Positions 43,885 to 53,636 of a DNA stretch of 64,000 nt are shown here, one piece after another. The DNA is from Halomonas denitrificans (GTDB taxonomy: Bacteria; Pseudomonadota; Gammaproteobacteria; Pseudomonadales; Halomonadaceae), in contig NZ_PYVX01000003.1 in assembly GCF_003056305.1 (NCBI RefSeq), forward strand, positions 434,001-498,000, in the 5' to 3' direction. How positions within the stretch are numbered: the first letter of the stretch is position 1; each line of letters starts with the position of its first letter. The position numbers were made by a program, and so were the translations under genes. A model generated the notes under the pieces. It searched no databases. It was not told where the DNA came from and was given only the letters and a program-made list of their open reading frames with translations.

Positions 43885-46800
43885 ATGAGTCACTTCATCG
43901 ATCGGCTGAACTTCTTCCGCAAGGCCCGCGAGCCCTTCGCCAACGAGCATGGCGAACTCCGCCAGGAGTCTCGCGAGTGGGAGGACGGCTACCGTCAGCG
44001 CTGGCAGCACGACAAGGTCGTGCGCTCCACCCACGGGGTGAACTGCACCGGGTCGTGCAGCTGGAAGATCTACGTCAAGAACGGCCTGGTCACCTGGGAG
44101 ACCCAGCAGACCGACTACCCCCGTACCCGGCCCGACCTGCCCAACCACGAGCCGCGGGGCTGCCCGCGCGGCGCCAGCTACTCCTGGTACATCTACAGCG
44201 CCAACCGCCTCAAGCACCCGCTGGTGCGCAAGCCGCTGATCGCGCTGTGGCGCGAGGCGCTGGCCGAGAAGGGCGACCCGGTCGACGCCTGGGCCTCCAT
44301 CGTCGAGGACCCGGCCAGGACCAAGCAGTACAAGCGCGCCCGGGGCATGGGCGGCTTCGTGCGCGCCGACTGGGACGAGCTCAACACCCTGATCGCCGCC
44401 TCCAACGTCTACACCGCCAAGCAGTACGGCCCGGACCGCATCATCGGCTTCTCGCCGATCCCCGCCATGTCGATGGTCAGCTATGCCGCCGGCAGCCGCT
44501 ACCTGTCGCTGATCGGCGGCGTCTGCATGAGCTTCTACGACTGGTACTGCGACCTGCCGCCGGCCTCGCCGATGACCTGGGGCGAGCAGACCGACGTGCC
44601 CGAGTCCGCCGACTGGTACAACTCCGGCTACATCATCGCCTGGGGCTCCAACGTGCCCCAGACCCGCACCCCGGACGCCCACTTCTTCACCGAGGTGCGC
44701 TACAAGGGCACCAAGACCGTCTCGATCACCCCGGACTACGCCGAGGTCTCCAAGCTCACCGACGAGTGGCTCTCCGCCAAGCAGGGCACCGACGCCGCCC
44801 TGGCGATGGCCATGGGCCACGTCATCCTCAAGGAGTTCCACCTCGAGCGGCCCAGCGCCTACTTCACCGACTACGTGCGCCGCTACAGCGACATGCCCTT
44901 CCTGGTCGAGCTCGAGGCCCGCGAGGACGGCAGCTACGCGCCGGGCCGCCAGATGCGCGCCAGCGACTTCGCGGCGAGCCTCGGCCAGGACAACAACCCC
45001 GAGTGGAAGACCGTCGCCTGGGACGAGACCCGCGACCAGCTGGTGGTGCCGCGCGGCTCCATCGGCTTCCGCTGGGGCGAGACCGGGGACGAAACGGGCA
45101 AGTGGAACCTCGAGCCGCTGGACGCCGAGGGCGCCGAGATCGCGCCTCTGTTGACCCTGGCCGAGCACCACGACGAGGTGGCGCGGGTCGCCTTCCCCTA
45201 CTTCGGCGGCATCGCCCACGAGCACTTCGACCATGTGAAGAGCGGCGGCGCCAGCGACGAGCTGCTGTTCCACAGCCTGCCGGTCAAGCGGCTGAAGAAG
45301 GCCGACGGCTCCGAGGCGCTGGCGGTGACCGTGTTCGACCTGATGTGCGCCAACTACGGCATCGACCGCGGCTTCGGTGAGGACGACGGCGCCACCTCCT
45401 ATGACCAGATCAAGCCCTACACCCCGGCCTGGCAGGAGAAGATCACCGGCGTGTCGGCCGAGCAGGCGACCCGCATCGCCCGGGAGTTCGCCGACAACGC
45501 CGACAAGACCCGCGGACGCAGCATGATCATCGTCGGTGCCGGCATGAACCACTGGTACCACATGGACATGAACTACCGCGGCCTGATCAACATGCTGGTG
45601 ATGTGCGGCTGCATCGGCCAGAGCGGCGGCGGCTGGGCCCACTACGTGGGCCAGGAGAAGCTGCGCCCGCAGACCGGCTGGCTGCCGCTGGCCTTCGGCC
45701 TGGACTGGCAGCGCCCGCCGCGCCACATGAACTCCACCTCCTTCTTCTACAACCACTCCAGCCAGTGGCGCTACGAGAAGCTCGAGATCAAGGAGATCCT
45801 CTCGCCGCTGGCCAAGGCCGAGGACTACCCCGGCAGCCTGATCGACTTCAACGTGCGCTCCGAGCGCATGGGCTGGCTGCCCTCCGCGCCGCAACTCGGC
45901 ACCAACCCGCTGCGCCTGGCCGCGGCGGCCGAGGCCGCCGGCATGTCCACCAAGGACTACGCCGTCGAGCAGCTCAAGAAGGGCGAGCTGGCCTTCGCCG
46001 CCGAGGACCCGGACAACCCGCAGAACTTCCCGCGCAACATGTTCATCTGGCGCTCCAACCTGCTGGGCAGCTCCGGCAAGGGCCACGAGTACATGCTCAA
46101 GTACCTGCTCGGCACCCGCCACGGCATCCAGGGCAAGGACCTGGGCGAGTTCGGCGGCCAGAAGCCGGAGGAGGTCAAGTGGCACGACGCGGCGCCCGAG
46201 GGCAAGCTCGACCTGCTGGTCACCCTGGACTTCCGCATGTCCACCACCTGCCTCTACTCGGACATCGTGCTGCCCACGGCGACCTGGTACGAGAAGGACG
46301 ACCTCAACACCTCCGACATGCACCCCTTCATCCACCCGCTGACCGCGGCGACGGACCCGGCCTGGGAGTCGCGCAGCGACTGGGAGATCTACAAGGGCAT
46401 CGCCAAGGCCTTCTCGAAGGTCTGCGTGGGGCACCTGGGCGAGGAGACCGACCTGGTCACCCTGCCGCACCAGCACGACTCCCCGGCGGAGCTTTCCCAG
46501 GTCGAGGTCAAGGACTGGAAGAAGGGCGAGTGCGAGCCGATCCCCGGCAAGACCATGCCGGCGCTGATCGAGGTCAAGCGCAACTACCCCGAGACCTATG
46601 AGCGCTTCACCTCCCTGGGTCCGCTGCTCGACAACCTCGGCAACGGCGGCAAGGGCATCGGCTGGAAGACCGAGAAGGAGGTGGAGCTGCTCGGCAAGCT
46701 CAACCACGTCAAGACCGAGGGACCGGCCAAGGGCCGCCCGCGCATAGAGTCGGCCATCGACGCCGCCGAGGTGATCCTCACCCTGGCGCCGGAGACCAAC

Positions 46801-47652
46801 GGCCAGGTGGCGGTGAAGGCCTGGGACGCGCTCTCCCAGATCACCGGGCGCGACCACACCCACCTCGCCGAGCCCAAGGAGGAGGAGAAGATCCGCTTCC
46901 GCGACGTGGTGGCCCAGCCGCGCAAGATCATCTCCAGCCCCACCTGGTCGGGCCTCGAGGACGAGCACGTCTCCTACAACGCCGGCTACACCAACGTCCA
47001 CGAGCTGATCCCGTGGCGCACCGTCAGCGGCCGCCAGCAGTTCTACCAGGATCACCCCTGGATGCGCGCCTTCGGCGAGAGCCTGCTGGTCTACCGGCCG
47101 CCCATCGACACCAAGGCGGCGGTCAGCCTGGCCGACGAGAAGGGCAACGGCAATCCGGAGATCGCGCTGAACTGGATCACCCCGCACCAGAAGTGGGGCA
47201 TCCACTCCACCTACTCCGACAACCTGCTGATGCAGACGCTGTCGCGGGGCGGGCCGATCGTCTGGCTCTCCGAGGACGATGCGACGTCCATCGGCGTCGA
47301 GGACAACGACTGGATCGAGCTCTACAACGCCAACGGCGCCATCGCGGCGCGGGCGGTGGTCAGCCAGCGGGTCAAGAACGGCATGGCGATGATGTACCAC
47401 GCCCAGGAGCGGATCCTGAACATGCCGGGCAGCGAGATCAGCGGCACCCGCGGCGGCATCCACAACTCGGTGACCCGGGTGTGCCCCAAGCCGACCCACA
47501 TGATCGGCGGCTACGCCCAGCTCTCCTACAGCTTCAACTACTACGGCACCGTCGGCTCCAACCGCGATGAGTTCGTCATCGTGCGCAAGATGAAGAAGAT
47601 CGACTGGCTGGATGGCGAAGGCAACGACTACGAGCAGGAGGCCGTGAAATGA
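43885..47652 (+). CDS. narG: Respiratory nitrate reductase alpha subunit (molybdenum)
   Basis: Catalytic subunit with bis-MGD molybdenum, on the cytoplasmic face of the membrane; reduces nitrate to nitrite. The 1255-residue protein has the FS0 [4Fe-4S] ligands His50, Cys54, Cys58 and Cys93 (THGVNCTGSC ... RGCPRG). Length and sequence are those of classic NarG. The ATG at 43885 has GGAGAG before it. It overlaps narH by 4 bp. Confidence 0.97.
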   Translation: MSHFIDRLNFFRKAREPFANEHGELRQESREWEDGYRQRWQHDKVVRSTHGVNCTGSCSWKIYVKNGLVTWETQQTDYPRTRPDLPNHEPRGCPRGASYSWYIYSANRLKHPLVRKPLIALWREALAEKGDPVDAWASIVEDPARTKQYKRARGMGGFVRADWDELNTLIAASNVYTAKQYGPDRIIGFSPIPAMSMVSYAAGSRYLSLIGGVCMSFYDWYCDLPPASPMTWGEQTDVPESADWYNSGYIIAWGSNVPQTRTPDAHFFTEVRYKGTKTVSITPDYAEVSKLTDEWLSAKQGTDAALAMAMGHVILKEFHLERPSAYFTDYVRRYSDMPFLVELEAREDGSYAPGRQMRASDFAASLGQDNNPEWKTVAWDETRDQLVVPRGSIGFRWGETGDETGKWNLEPLDAEGAEIAPLLTLAEHHDEVARVAFPYFGGIAHEHFDHVKSGGASDELLFHSLPVKRLKKADGSEALAVTVFDLMCANYGIDRGFGEDDGATSYDQIKPYTPAWQEKITGVSAEQATRIAREFADNADKTRGRSMIIVGAGMNHWYHMDMNYRGLINMLVMCGCIGQSGGGWAHYVGQEKLRPQTGWLPLAFGLDWQRPPRHMNSTSFFYNHSSQWRYEKLEIKEILSPLAKAEDYPGSLIDFNVRSERMGWLPSAPQLGTNPLRLAAAAEAAGMSTKDYAVEQLKKGELAFAAEDPDNPQNFPRNMFIWRSNLLGSSGKGHEYMLKYLLGTRHGIQGKDLGEFGGQKPEEVKWHDAAPEGKLDLLVTLDFRMSTTCLYSDIVLPTATWYEKDDLNTSDMHPFIHPLTAATDPAWESRSDWEIYKGIAKAFSKVCVGHLGEETDLVTLPHQHDSPAELSQVEVKDWKKGECEPIPGKTMPALIEVKRNYPETYERFTSLGPLLDNLGNGGKGIGWKTEKEVELLGKLNHVKTEGPAKGRPRIESAIDAAEVILTLAPETNGQVAVKAWDALSQITGRDHTHLAEPKEEEKIRFRDVVAQPRKIISSPTWSGLEDEHVSYNAGYTNVHELIPWRTVSGRQQFYQDHPWMRAFGESLLVYRPPIDTKAAVSLADEKGNGNPEIALNWITPHQKWGIHSTYSDNLLMQTLSRGGPIVWLSEDDATSIGVEDNDWIELYNANGAIAARAVVSQRVKNGMAMMYHAQERILNMPGSEISGTRGGIHNSVTRVCPKPTHMIGGYAQLSYSFNYYGTVGSNRDEFVIVRKMKKIDWLDGEGNDYEQEAVK

Positions 47653-49229
47653 AGATTCGTTCCCAGGTAGGCATGGTCCTCAACCTCGACAAGTGCATCG
47701 GCTGCCACACCTGCTCGGTGACCTGCAAGAACGTCTGGACCAGCCGCGAGGGCGTCGAGTACGCCTGGTTCAACAACGTCGAGACCAAGCCCGGCATCGG
47801 CTATCCCAAGGAGTGGGAGAACCAGAAGAAGTGGCGGGGCGGCTGGCTGCGTCGCAAGGACGGCCACATCGAGCCGCGCATCGGCGGCAAGTGGCGGGTG
47901 CTGGCGAACATCTTCGCCAACCCCGACCTGCCGGAGATCGACGACTACTACGAGCCGTTCACCTTCGACTACCAGCACCTGCACACCGCCAAGCAGGGCG
48001 AGCACCAGCCCACCGCGCGGCCGCGTTCGCTGATCTCCGGCCAGCGCATGAACAAGATCGAGTGGGGCCCGAACTGGGAGGAGATCCTCGGCACCGAGTT
48101 CGCCAAGCGGCGGCGCGACGCCAACTTCGAGAAGATCCAGGCGGACATCTACGGGCAGTTCGAGAACACCTTCATGATGTACCTGCCGCGGCTGTGCGAG
48201 CACTGCCTGAACCCGACCTGCGTGGCGTCCTGCCCGAGCGGCGCGATCTACAAGCGCGAAGAGGACGGCATCGTGCTGATCGACCAGGACAAGTGCCGCG
48301 GCTGGCGGATGTGCATCTCCGGCTGTCCCTACAAGAAGATCTACTACAACTGGAAGACCGGGAAGTCCGAGAAGTGCATTTTCTGCTACCCGCGCATCGA
48401 GGCCGGCCAGCCCACCATCTGCTCCGAGACCTGCGTGGGGCGCATCCGCTACCTGGGCGTGCTGCTCTATGACGCCGACCGCATCGAGGAGGTGGCGAGC
48501 TCCCCGGACGAGCGCGACCTCTACCACCGCCAGCGCGAGATCTTCCTCGACCCCAACGACCCCGAGGTGATCGCCCAGGCGAAGCAGGACGGCATCCCCG
48601 ACAACGTGATCGCCGCCGCCCAGGCCTCGCCGGTCTACAAGCTGGCCATGGACTGGGGGCTGGCGCTGCCGCTGCACCCGGAGTACCGCACCCTGCCGAT
48701 GGTCTGGTACGTGCCGCCGCTGTCGCCGATCCAGTCCGCCGCCGAGGCCGGCGAGATCGAGTACGACGGCGTGCTGCCGAAGATCGAGTCGCTGCGCATC
48801 CCGGTGAAGTACCTCGCCAACCTGCTCACCGCCGGCGAGGAAGCCCCGGTGGTGCTGGCCCTCAAGCGGCTGATGGCGATGCGCGTCTACATGCGCGGCA
48901 AGCACGTGGAGGGCGCCGCCGACGCGACGGTGCTCGACGAGGTCGAGCTCTCCGAGGCCCAGGTGGAGGAGATGTATCGGTATCTGGCCATCGCCAACTA
49001 CGAGGACCGCTTCGTGATCCCCACGAGCCACCGCGAGATGGCCACCGAGGCCTTCCCGGAGCGCGGCGGCTGCGGCTTCAGCTTCGGCGACGGCTGTCAC
49101 GGCGACAGCAGCGAGAGCCTGTTCGGCGGGCGCAAGACCACCACCACCCTGGTCCAGCCGGTGGAGACCTACGACCCGCAGGGCGGGGCGCGTCGCGACG
49201 AGAAGACCGAGGAGGTGCGTCATGGCTGA
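47649..49229 (+). CDS. narH: Respiratory nitrate reductase beta subunit
   Basis: Iron-sulfur subunit of 526 residues that links NarI hemes to NarG. Four clusters are visible: CIGCHTCSVTC (16-26), CEHCLNPTCVASC, CRGWRMCISGC (Trp marks the [3Fe-4S] site) and CIFC ... CSETC. The end (GCGFSFGDGCHG...) is slightly longer than in E. coli. Overlaps narG by 4 bp and narJ by 8 bp. Confidence 0.97.
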   Translation: MKIRSQVGMVLNLDKCIGCHTCSVTCKNVWTSREGVEYAWFNNVETKPGIGYPKEWENQKKWRGGWLRRKDGHIEPRIGGKWRVLANIFANPDLPEIDDYYEPFTFDYQHLHTAKQGEHQPTARPRSLISGQRMNKIEWGPNWEEILGTEFAKRRRDANFEKIQADIYGQFENTFMMYLPRLCEHCLNPTCVASCPSGAIYKREEDGIVLIDQDKCRGWRMCISGCPYKKIYYNWKTGKSEKCIFCYPRIEAGQPTICSETCVGRIRYLGVLLYDADRIEEVASSPDERDLYHRQREIFLDPNDPEVIAQAKQDGIPDNVIAAAQASPVYKLAMDWGLALPLHPEYRTLPMVWYVPPLSPIQSAAEAGEIEYDGVLPKIESLRIPVKYLANLLTAGEEAPVVLALKRLMAMRVYMRGKHVEGAADATVLDEVELSEAQVEEMYRYLAIANYEDRFVIPTSHREMATEAFPERGGCGFSFGDGCHGDSSESLFGGRKTTTTLVQPVETYDPQGGARRDEKTEEVRHG

Positions 49230-50007
49230 GGCCGCGATCCAACACCCGGCCGCCGAGCCGGACATGCTGAGCCTGCGCGTGCTGGCCCGGCTGCTCGACT
49301 ACCCGAGCGAGGCGCTCCAGGGCGCCGCCGGCGAGATGATCGAGCTGCTCGATGCCGAGCGCCGGTTGCCGGCCGCGCTGCGCACCGCCCTGATGGACTG
49401 GTGCCAGCGGCTGGCCGAGGCCGACCTGCTGGAACTGCAGGCCGAGTACGTGGCGCTGTTCGACAAGGGGCGCAGCACCTCGCTGCTGCTCTTCGAGCAC
49501 GTCCACGGCGAGTCCCGGGACCGCGGCCAGGCGATGGTCGACCTGCTGGCCGAGTACCGCGCCGCGGGCTTCGAGCTCGACGCCCGGGAGCTGCCCGACT
49601 ACCTGCCGCTGTTCCTGGAGTACCTCTCGACCCGGCCGGAGGCCGAGATCGGCCGCTGGCTCGGCGAGATCCGCCACATCCTGGCGCTGCTGGTGGCGCG
49701 CCTCGAGGAGCGCGACGCCGATCACGCCCTGGTGCCGCTGGCGCTGCTGGCGCTGGTCGGCGCCGAGGGCGACGTCGATGCCCACCGCGAGACGGTCCGG
49801 GAGGAGGTCCCCGACGACACCCCCGAGGCGCTGGACGAGGTCTGGGAGGAGGAGGCGGTGCGCTTCTCCGCCGCCTCCGACCAGGACTGCGCCCTGCAGT
49901 CCGCCGAGGGGCGCCGCCTCGCCGAGCGCAAGCAGGCGGTGCCCAGCGACGCCGTCCGGATCATGCCCGGCAGCGGCCCGACCGACCGCGGCCCGACCGA
50001 TCGCTAA
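49222..50007 (+). CDS. narJ: Nitrate reductase molybdenum cofactor assembly chaperone
   Basis: Cytoplasmic chaperone of the TorD/NarJ family that keeps NarG ready for cofactor insertion and membrane docking. The 261-residue protein has the family stretch EYVALFDKGRSTSLLLFEHV (residues 74-93) and YLPLFLEYLSTRP. The C-terminal 60 residues are acidic and low in similarity, and it ends with a TDRGPTDR repeat. It overlaps narH. Confidence 0.95.
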   Translation: MAEAAIQHPAAEPDMLSLRVLARLLDYPSEALQGAAGEMIELLDAERRLPAALRTALMDWCQRLAEADLLELQAEYVALFDKGRSTSLLLFEHVHGESRDRGQAMVDLLAEYRAAGFELDARELPDYLPLFLEYLSTRPEAEIGRWLGEIRHILALLVARLEERDADHALVPLALLALVGAEGDVDAHRETVREEVPDDTPEALDEVWEEEAVRFSAASDQDCALQSAEGRRLAERKQAVPSDAVRIMPGSGPTDRGPTDR

Positions 50008-50019
50008 AGGAGAACCGTC

Positions 50020-50703
50020 ATGATTGGCGAATACCTGCAACACCTCATCTATGGCTACTACCCCTACCTGGCCGGCACGGTGTTCCTGGTCGGCAGCCTG
50101 CTGCGCTACGACCACGGCCAGTACACCTGGAAGACCGGCTCCAGCCAGATGCTCTCGTCCAAGAACATGCGCCTGGCCAGCAACCTCTTCCATATCGGCA
50201 TCCTGGTGATCTTCTTCGGCCACCTGTTCGGCATGCTGACGCCGCACTGGGTCTATGCGCCCTTCCTGCACGCCGGCACCAAGCAGCTGCTGGCGATCGT
50301 GGTGGGCGGCATCGCCGGCGTCCTCTGCGTGGTGGGCGGCGCCATGCTCTTCTACCGCCGCCTGACCAACCCGCGGGTGAAGGCTTCGTCCAGCACCATG
50401 GATACCGTCATCCTCGGGCTGATCGTCTTCCAGGCGGCGCTGGGCCTGATCACCGTGATCTTCTCCCTGGGACACCTGGACGGCGAGATGATGCTGACGC
50501 TCTCCAGCTGGGCGCAGTCCATCGTCTTCTTCAGCGGCGGGGCGGCGGACTACATGGCCGAGGTCTCCTGGATCTACAAGCTCCATATCTTCATCGGCCT
50601 GACCATCATCCTGCTGTTCCCGTTCTCGCGCCTGGTGCACGTGTGGAGCGTGCCCTTCGGCTACGTGACCCGTCGCTACCAGCTGGTGCGCAAGCGGGGC
50701 TGA
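50020..50703 (+). CDS. narI: Respiratory nitrate reductase gamma subunit
   Basis: Membrane cytochrome b of 227 residues that oxidises quinol and feeds NarHG. Five membrane segments; the heme b histidines are probably those in NLFHIGILVIFFGHLFGM and in YKLHIFIGLTIILLFPFSRLVH, both split here. Length matches E. coli NarI (225). It has AAGGAG upstream and lies 12 bp after narJ. Confidence 0.96.
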   Translation: MIGEYLQHLIYGYYPYLAGTVFLVGSLLRYDHGQYTWKTGSSQMLSSKNMRLASNLFHIGILVIFFGHLFGMLTPHWVYAPFLHAGTKQLLAIVVGGIAGVLCVVGGAMLFYRRLTNPRVKASSSTMDTVILGLIVFQAALGLITVIFSLGHLDGEMMLTLSSWAQSIVFFSGGAADYMAEVSWIYKLHIFIGLTIILLFPFSRLVHVWSVPFGYVTRRYQLVRKRG

Positions 50704-50866
50704 GACTCAGCAGACACGGGGCCGGGCGTTACCGGCGACAGGCCGACGAGGGGGCGCTGTGAACCCCTCCCTGGGCGCTACCGATGCCATCCCTGGCATA
50801 GGACCCCCTCTCTGGCCTGTCCCCGGCGCCCTCAAGAATCAGCGCATGTGTAACGAGGATGCCGCC

Positions 50867-51685
50867 ATGCAGAAGATCGATATCGAGATGATTCCCGGGG
50901 GCGCGAGCCCGCCCCCGATCCGGGTCGGCGAGGCCGTCATCGCCGAGGCCGCCATCGCCGAGGAGATGCAGTACCACCCCGCCGAGAGCGCCGGCACCGC
51001 CCAGCTCCAGGCGGCCCGGGCGCTGGTGGTGCGCGAGCTGCTGCGCCAGCGGGCCGAGGCGCTGGGCCTGGCCGAGGCCGCCGCCGACCTCGACGAGGCC
51101 GATGACGCCATCGCCACGCTGCTCGAGCGCGAACTCGACGTGCCCGACCCTGCCGAGGCCGACTGCCGGCGCTTCCACGCCGCCCACCCCGAGCGCTTCA
51201 GCGAGCCGACCCGCCAGAGGGTGCGCCATATCCTGCTGCCCGCGGCGCCGGACGATGCCGAGGCCCGCGACGCCGGCTACCGCCAGGGCGAGGCGCTGCT
51301 TCGCGAGCTCGAGGCGGCGCCCGAGCGCTTCACCGAGCTCGCCCAGCGCCACTCCGCCTGCCCCTCCAGGGAGGCGGGCGGCGAGCTGGGCTGGCTCGCG
51401 CCCGGCCAGACCGTCGCCGAGCTCGACCGGGCCCTGCAGCACCTGCCCGTGGGGCTCCACGCGCGGCCGCTGGCCTCGCGCTACGGCTGGCACGTCGTCA
51501 GCATCGACGAGCGCCAGGAGGGGCGCGAACTGCCCTTCGAGCAGGTGGCCGAGCGGGTGCGCCACAGCCTGCGCGAGCAGGCCACGCGCCGTGCCCTGCG
51601 CCACTACCTGCTGGCACTGGAGGCCGAGATCGGCGTCGAGGGCATCGCCCTGGACGACGACGGCGGCAGCGCCCTGATGCAGTGA
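50867..51685 (+). CDS. Parvulin-type peptidyl-prolyl isomerase downstream of narI
   Basis: A 272-residue protein without signal peptide. An N-terminal NifM/SurA-like helical part (about 30-120) is followed by a parvulin domain (RQRVRHILLPA ... FTELAQRHSACPSREAGGELGWLAPG). It probably assists folding of the nitrate reductase in the cytoplasm; genes of this type often follow narGHJI. ATG 50867 has GAGGA upstream; in-frame starts at 50846 and 50759 lack one. No terminator is evident between narI and this gene. Confidence 0.85.
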   Translation: MQKIDIEMIPGGASPPPIRVGEAVIAEAAIAEEMQYHPAESAGTAQLQAARALVVRELLRQRAEALGLAEAAADLDEADDAIATLLERELDVPDPAEADCRRFHAAHPERFSEPTRQRVRHILLPAAPDDAEARDAGYRQGEALLRELEAAPERFTELAQRHSACPSREAGGELGWLAPGQTVAELDRALQHLPVGLHARPLASRYGWHVVSIDERQEGRELPFEQVAERVRHSLREQATRRALRHYLLALEAEIGVEGIALDDDGGSALMQ

Positions 51686-51736
51686 TGCCGCGCGCGAGAC
51701 CCCGCCGGCCCAGGCGCGGCGGGATCTCGTCCTTTC

Positions 51737-51750
51737 TTGATGCGCGTCAT
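51737..51750 (+). promoter_or_regulatory. Anr/Dnr-type site before moaB-moeA-dnr
   Basis: TTGATGCGCGTCAT, one base from the ideal TTGAT-N4-GTCAA, centred 55 bp before moaB. It would place dnr under its own or Anr's control. Confidence 0.7.
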
Positions 51751-51798
51751 TCCCCTCGTTTCGGCGCCGGCCCACCATTCACGGCAAGGAGGATCCCC

Positions 51799-52383
51799 AT
51801 GTCCCATGTTTCTGCCAACACCCCCTTCGTGCCCCTGGGCATCGCCGTGCTCACCGTCTCCGATACCCGCGGTTTCGCGGAAGACGGCAGCGGCGACCTG
51901 CTCGCCGAGCGCCTGACCGCCGCCGGCCATGTCCTGGCGGAGCGCCAGATCGTGCCCGACGACGTCTACCGCCTGCGTGCCGTGGTCTCCGCCTGGGTGG
52001 TGCGCGACGACATCCAGGCCATCCTGGTCAACGGCGGCACCGGCTTCACGCCCCGCGACACCACCCCCGAGGCGCTGGCGCCGCTGTTCGACAAGGCCAT
52101 CGACGGCTACGGCGAGCTCTTCCGCCAGCGTTCGCTGGCCACCATCGGCACCTCCACCATCCAGTCCCGCGCCGTGGCCGGGCTGATCGACCGCACCCTG
52201 GTGTTCGCCATGCCCGGCTCGCCCAAGGCCTGCGCCACTGCCTGGGACGACATCCTGGTCGAGCAGCTGGACGCCCGCACCCGGCCCTGCAACTTCGTCG
52301 CCATGGTGCGCCCGCAGGTCGCGCCCTGTGCCTCCCGCCTGGCGGTCGCCGACCAGGCCGCGGCGCCGGGAGTGACGGCATGA
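51799..52383 (+). CDS. moaB: Molybdenum cofactor biosynthesis protein MoaB (molybdopterin adenylyltransferase type)
   Basis: Adenylylates molybdopterin before molybdenum insertion. The 194-residue protein has the MoCF fold motifs TVSDTRGFAEDGSGD and NGGTGFTPRDTTPEAL. AAGGAGG precedes the ATG. It overlaps moeA by 4 bp, so the last two steps of cofactor synthesis are coupled. The dedicated copy beside narGHJI supplies NarG. Confidence 0.92.
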   Translation: MSHVSANTPFVPLGIAVLTVSDTRGFAEDGSGDLLAERLTAAGHVLAERQIVPDDVYRLRAVVSAWVVRDDIQAILVNGGTGFTPRDTTPEALAPLFDKAIDGYGELFRQRSLATIGTSTIQSRAVAGLIDRTLVFAMPGSPKACATAWDDILVEQLDARTRPCNFVAMVRPQVAPCASRLAVADQAAAPGVTA

Positions 52384-53636
52384 ACTGCGGCTGCGCGGAC
52401 GTCGTCACCCCCGGCCTGCTCGACCTCTTCGAGGCCCGAGCGAGGATGGTGGAGGCCGCCCGGCCGATCGCCGGCCTCGAGCGCGTGGCGCTCGAGGCGG
52501 CCGCGGGCCGGGTGCTGGCCGAGCCGGCGCGCTCGACCCTCGACATGCCCGGCGTCGACAACAGCGCCATGGACGGCTATGCGCTGCGCCGCGACGACCT
52601 GGCAGGGGCCGCCGAGGGCCTGCCGGTGCGGCTGCGGGTGCCGGCCGGCGCTGGCGTGACCCGCCTGCCCGAGGGCGGCTGCGCACGCATCTTCACCGGC
52701 GCCCCGGTGCCGCTGGGCGCCGACGCCGTGGTGCCCCAGGAGAAGGTGAGCCTGGACGCCGCGGGGCGGGTGCACGTCACGGAGCTGCCGGCGCCCGGCG
52801 CCAACATCCGCCGCCGCGGCGAGGAGAGCCGCGCCGGCGACGTCCTGCTGGCGGCGGGCACGCGGCTCGACGCCGCGGCCATCGCCCTGCTGGCCGGCCA
52901 GGGCCTCGACGCCGTCACGGTGCAGCGGCGCCTGCGGGTGGCGCTGGTCACCACCGGCGACGAGCTGATCGCCCCTGGCCAGGCCTGGCGGCCGGGCGCC
53001 GTCTACGACAGCAGTGGTCCGATGCTGCGCACCCTGCTGGCCGAGCAGGGCTGCGAGGTGCTCGACCTCGGCCCGGTGCTCGATACCCCCGAGGCGCTGG
53101 CCGCGGTGCTCGCCGAGGCCCGCGACACGGCCGACCTGGTGCTCTGCACCGGCGGCGTCTCGGTGGGGGAGGAGGATCACGTGCGCCCGGTGCTGGAACG
53201 CCTCGGCGGCATCGTCTTCCACGGCGTGGCCATGAAGCCCGGCAAGCCCTTCGCCCTGGGCTGGCTCGGCGCCTCCCGGGAGGCCGGGACGCCGCTGATC
53301 GGCCTACCCGGCAACCCGGTGGCCTCGCTGGTGGGCTGGCAGCTGCTGGCGCTGCCCTTCGTGCAGGGGCGCCAGGGGCGTACGCCCGCGCCGCTCGTGC
53401 GCTTCCCGGTCGCCGCCGGCTTCTCGCGCCGCGCCAGCCGCGGCCGCCGCGAACTGCTGAGGGTGGTGCTCGACTGGCGGCAAGGCGCCCCCGTGGCGCG
53501 GCTGGCCGGCGGCCAGGGCTCGCACATGCTCGGCGCCGCCAGCCAGGCCCACGGCTACCTGATCATCGATGCCGACACGCCCGTGGAGGAGGGTCACGCC
53601 TATGGCTACTGTCCCGGAGCCCAGTTCCTCGCCTGA
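52380..53636 (+). CDS. moeA: Molybdopterin molybdenumtransferase
   Basis: Inserts molybdate into adenylated molybdopterin. The 418-residue protein has the MoeA order: N-terminal PGVDNSAMDGYALR, FTGAPVPLGADAVVPQEKV, then the MoCF-like domain with TTGDELIAPGQ, YDSSGPML and TGGVSVGEEDHV, and IGLPGNPVAS near the end. The final 30 bp overlap the start of the regulator gene. Confidence 0.95.
   Translation: MNCGCADVVTPGLLDLFEARARMVEAARPIAGLERVALEAAAGRVLAEPARSTLDMPGVDNSAMDGYALRRDDLAGAAEGLPVRLRVPAGAGVTRLPEGGCARIFTGAPVPLGADAVVPQEKVSLDAAGRVHVTELPAPGANIRRRGEESRAGDVLLAAGTRLDAAAIALLAGQGLDAVTVQRRLRVALVTTGDELIAPGQAWRPGAVYDSSGPMLRTLLAEQGCEVLDLGPVLDTPEALAAVLAEARDTADLVLCTGGVSVGEEDHVRPVLERLGGIVFHGVAMKPGKPFALGWLGASREAGTPLIGLPGNPVASLVGWQLLALPFVQGRQGRTPAPLVRFPVAAGFSRRASRGRRELLRVVLDWRQGAPVARLAGGQGSHMLGAASQAHGYLIIDADTPVEEGHAYGYCPGAQFLA

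Noticed and set aside
43390..47499. Very long open frame on the strand opposite narG, and similar ones opposite nirS, nirN, narH and narX
   Set aside because: Shadow of GC-rich codon use in well-identified genes; low-complexity Val/Gly/His/Asp composition, no domain, no ribosome site.
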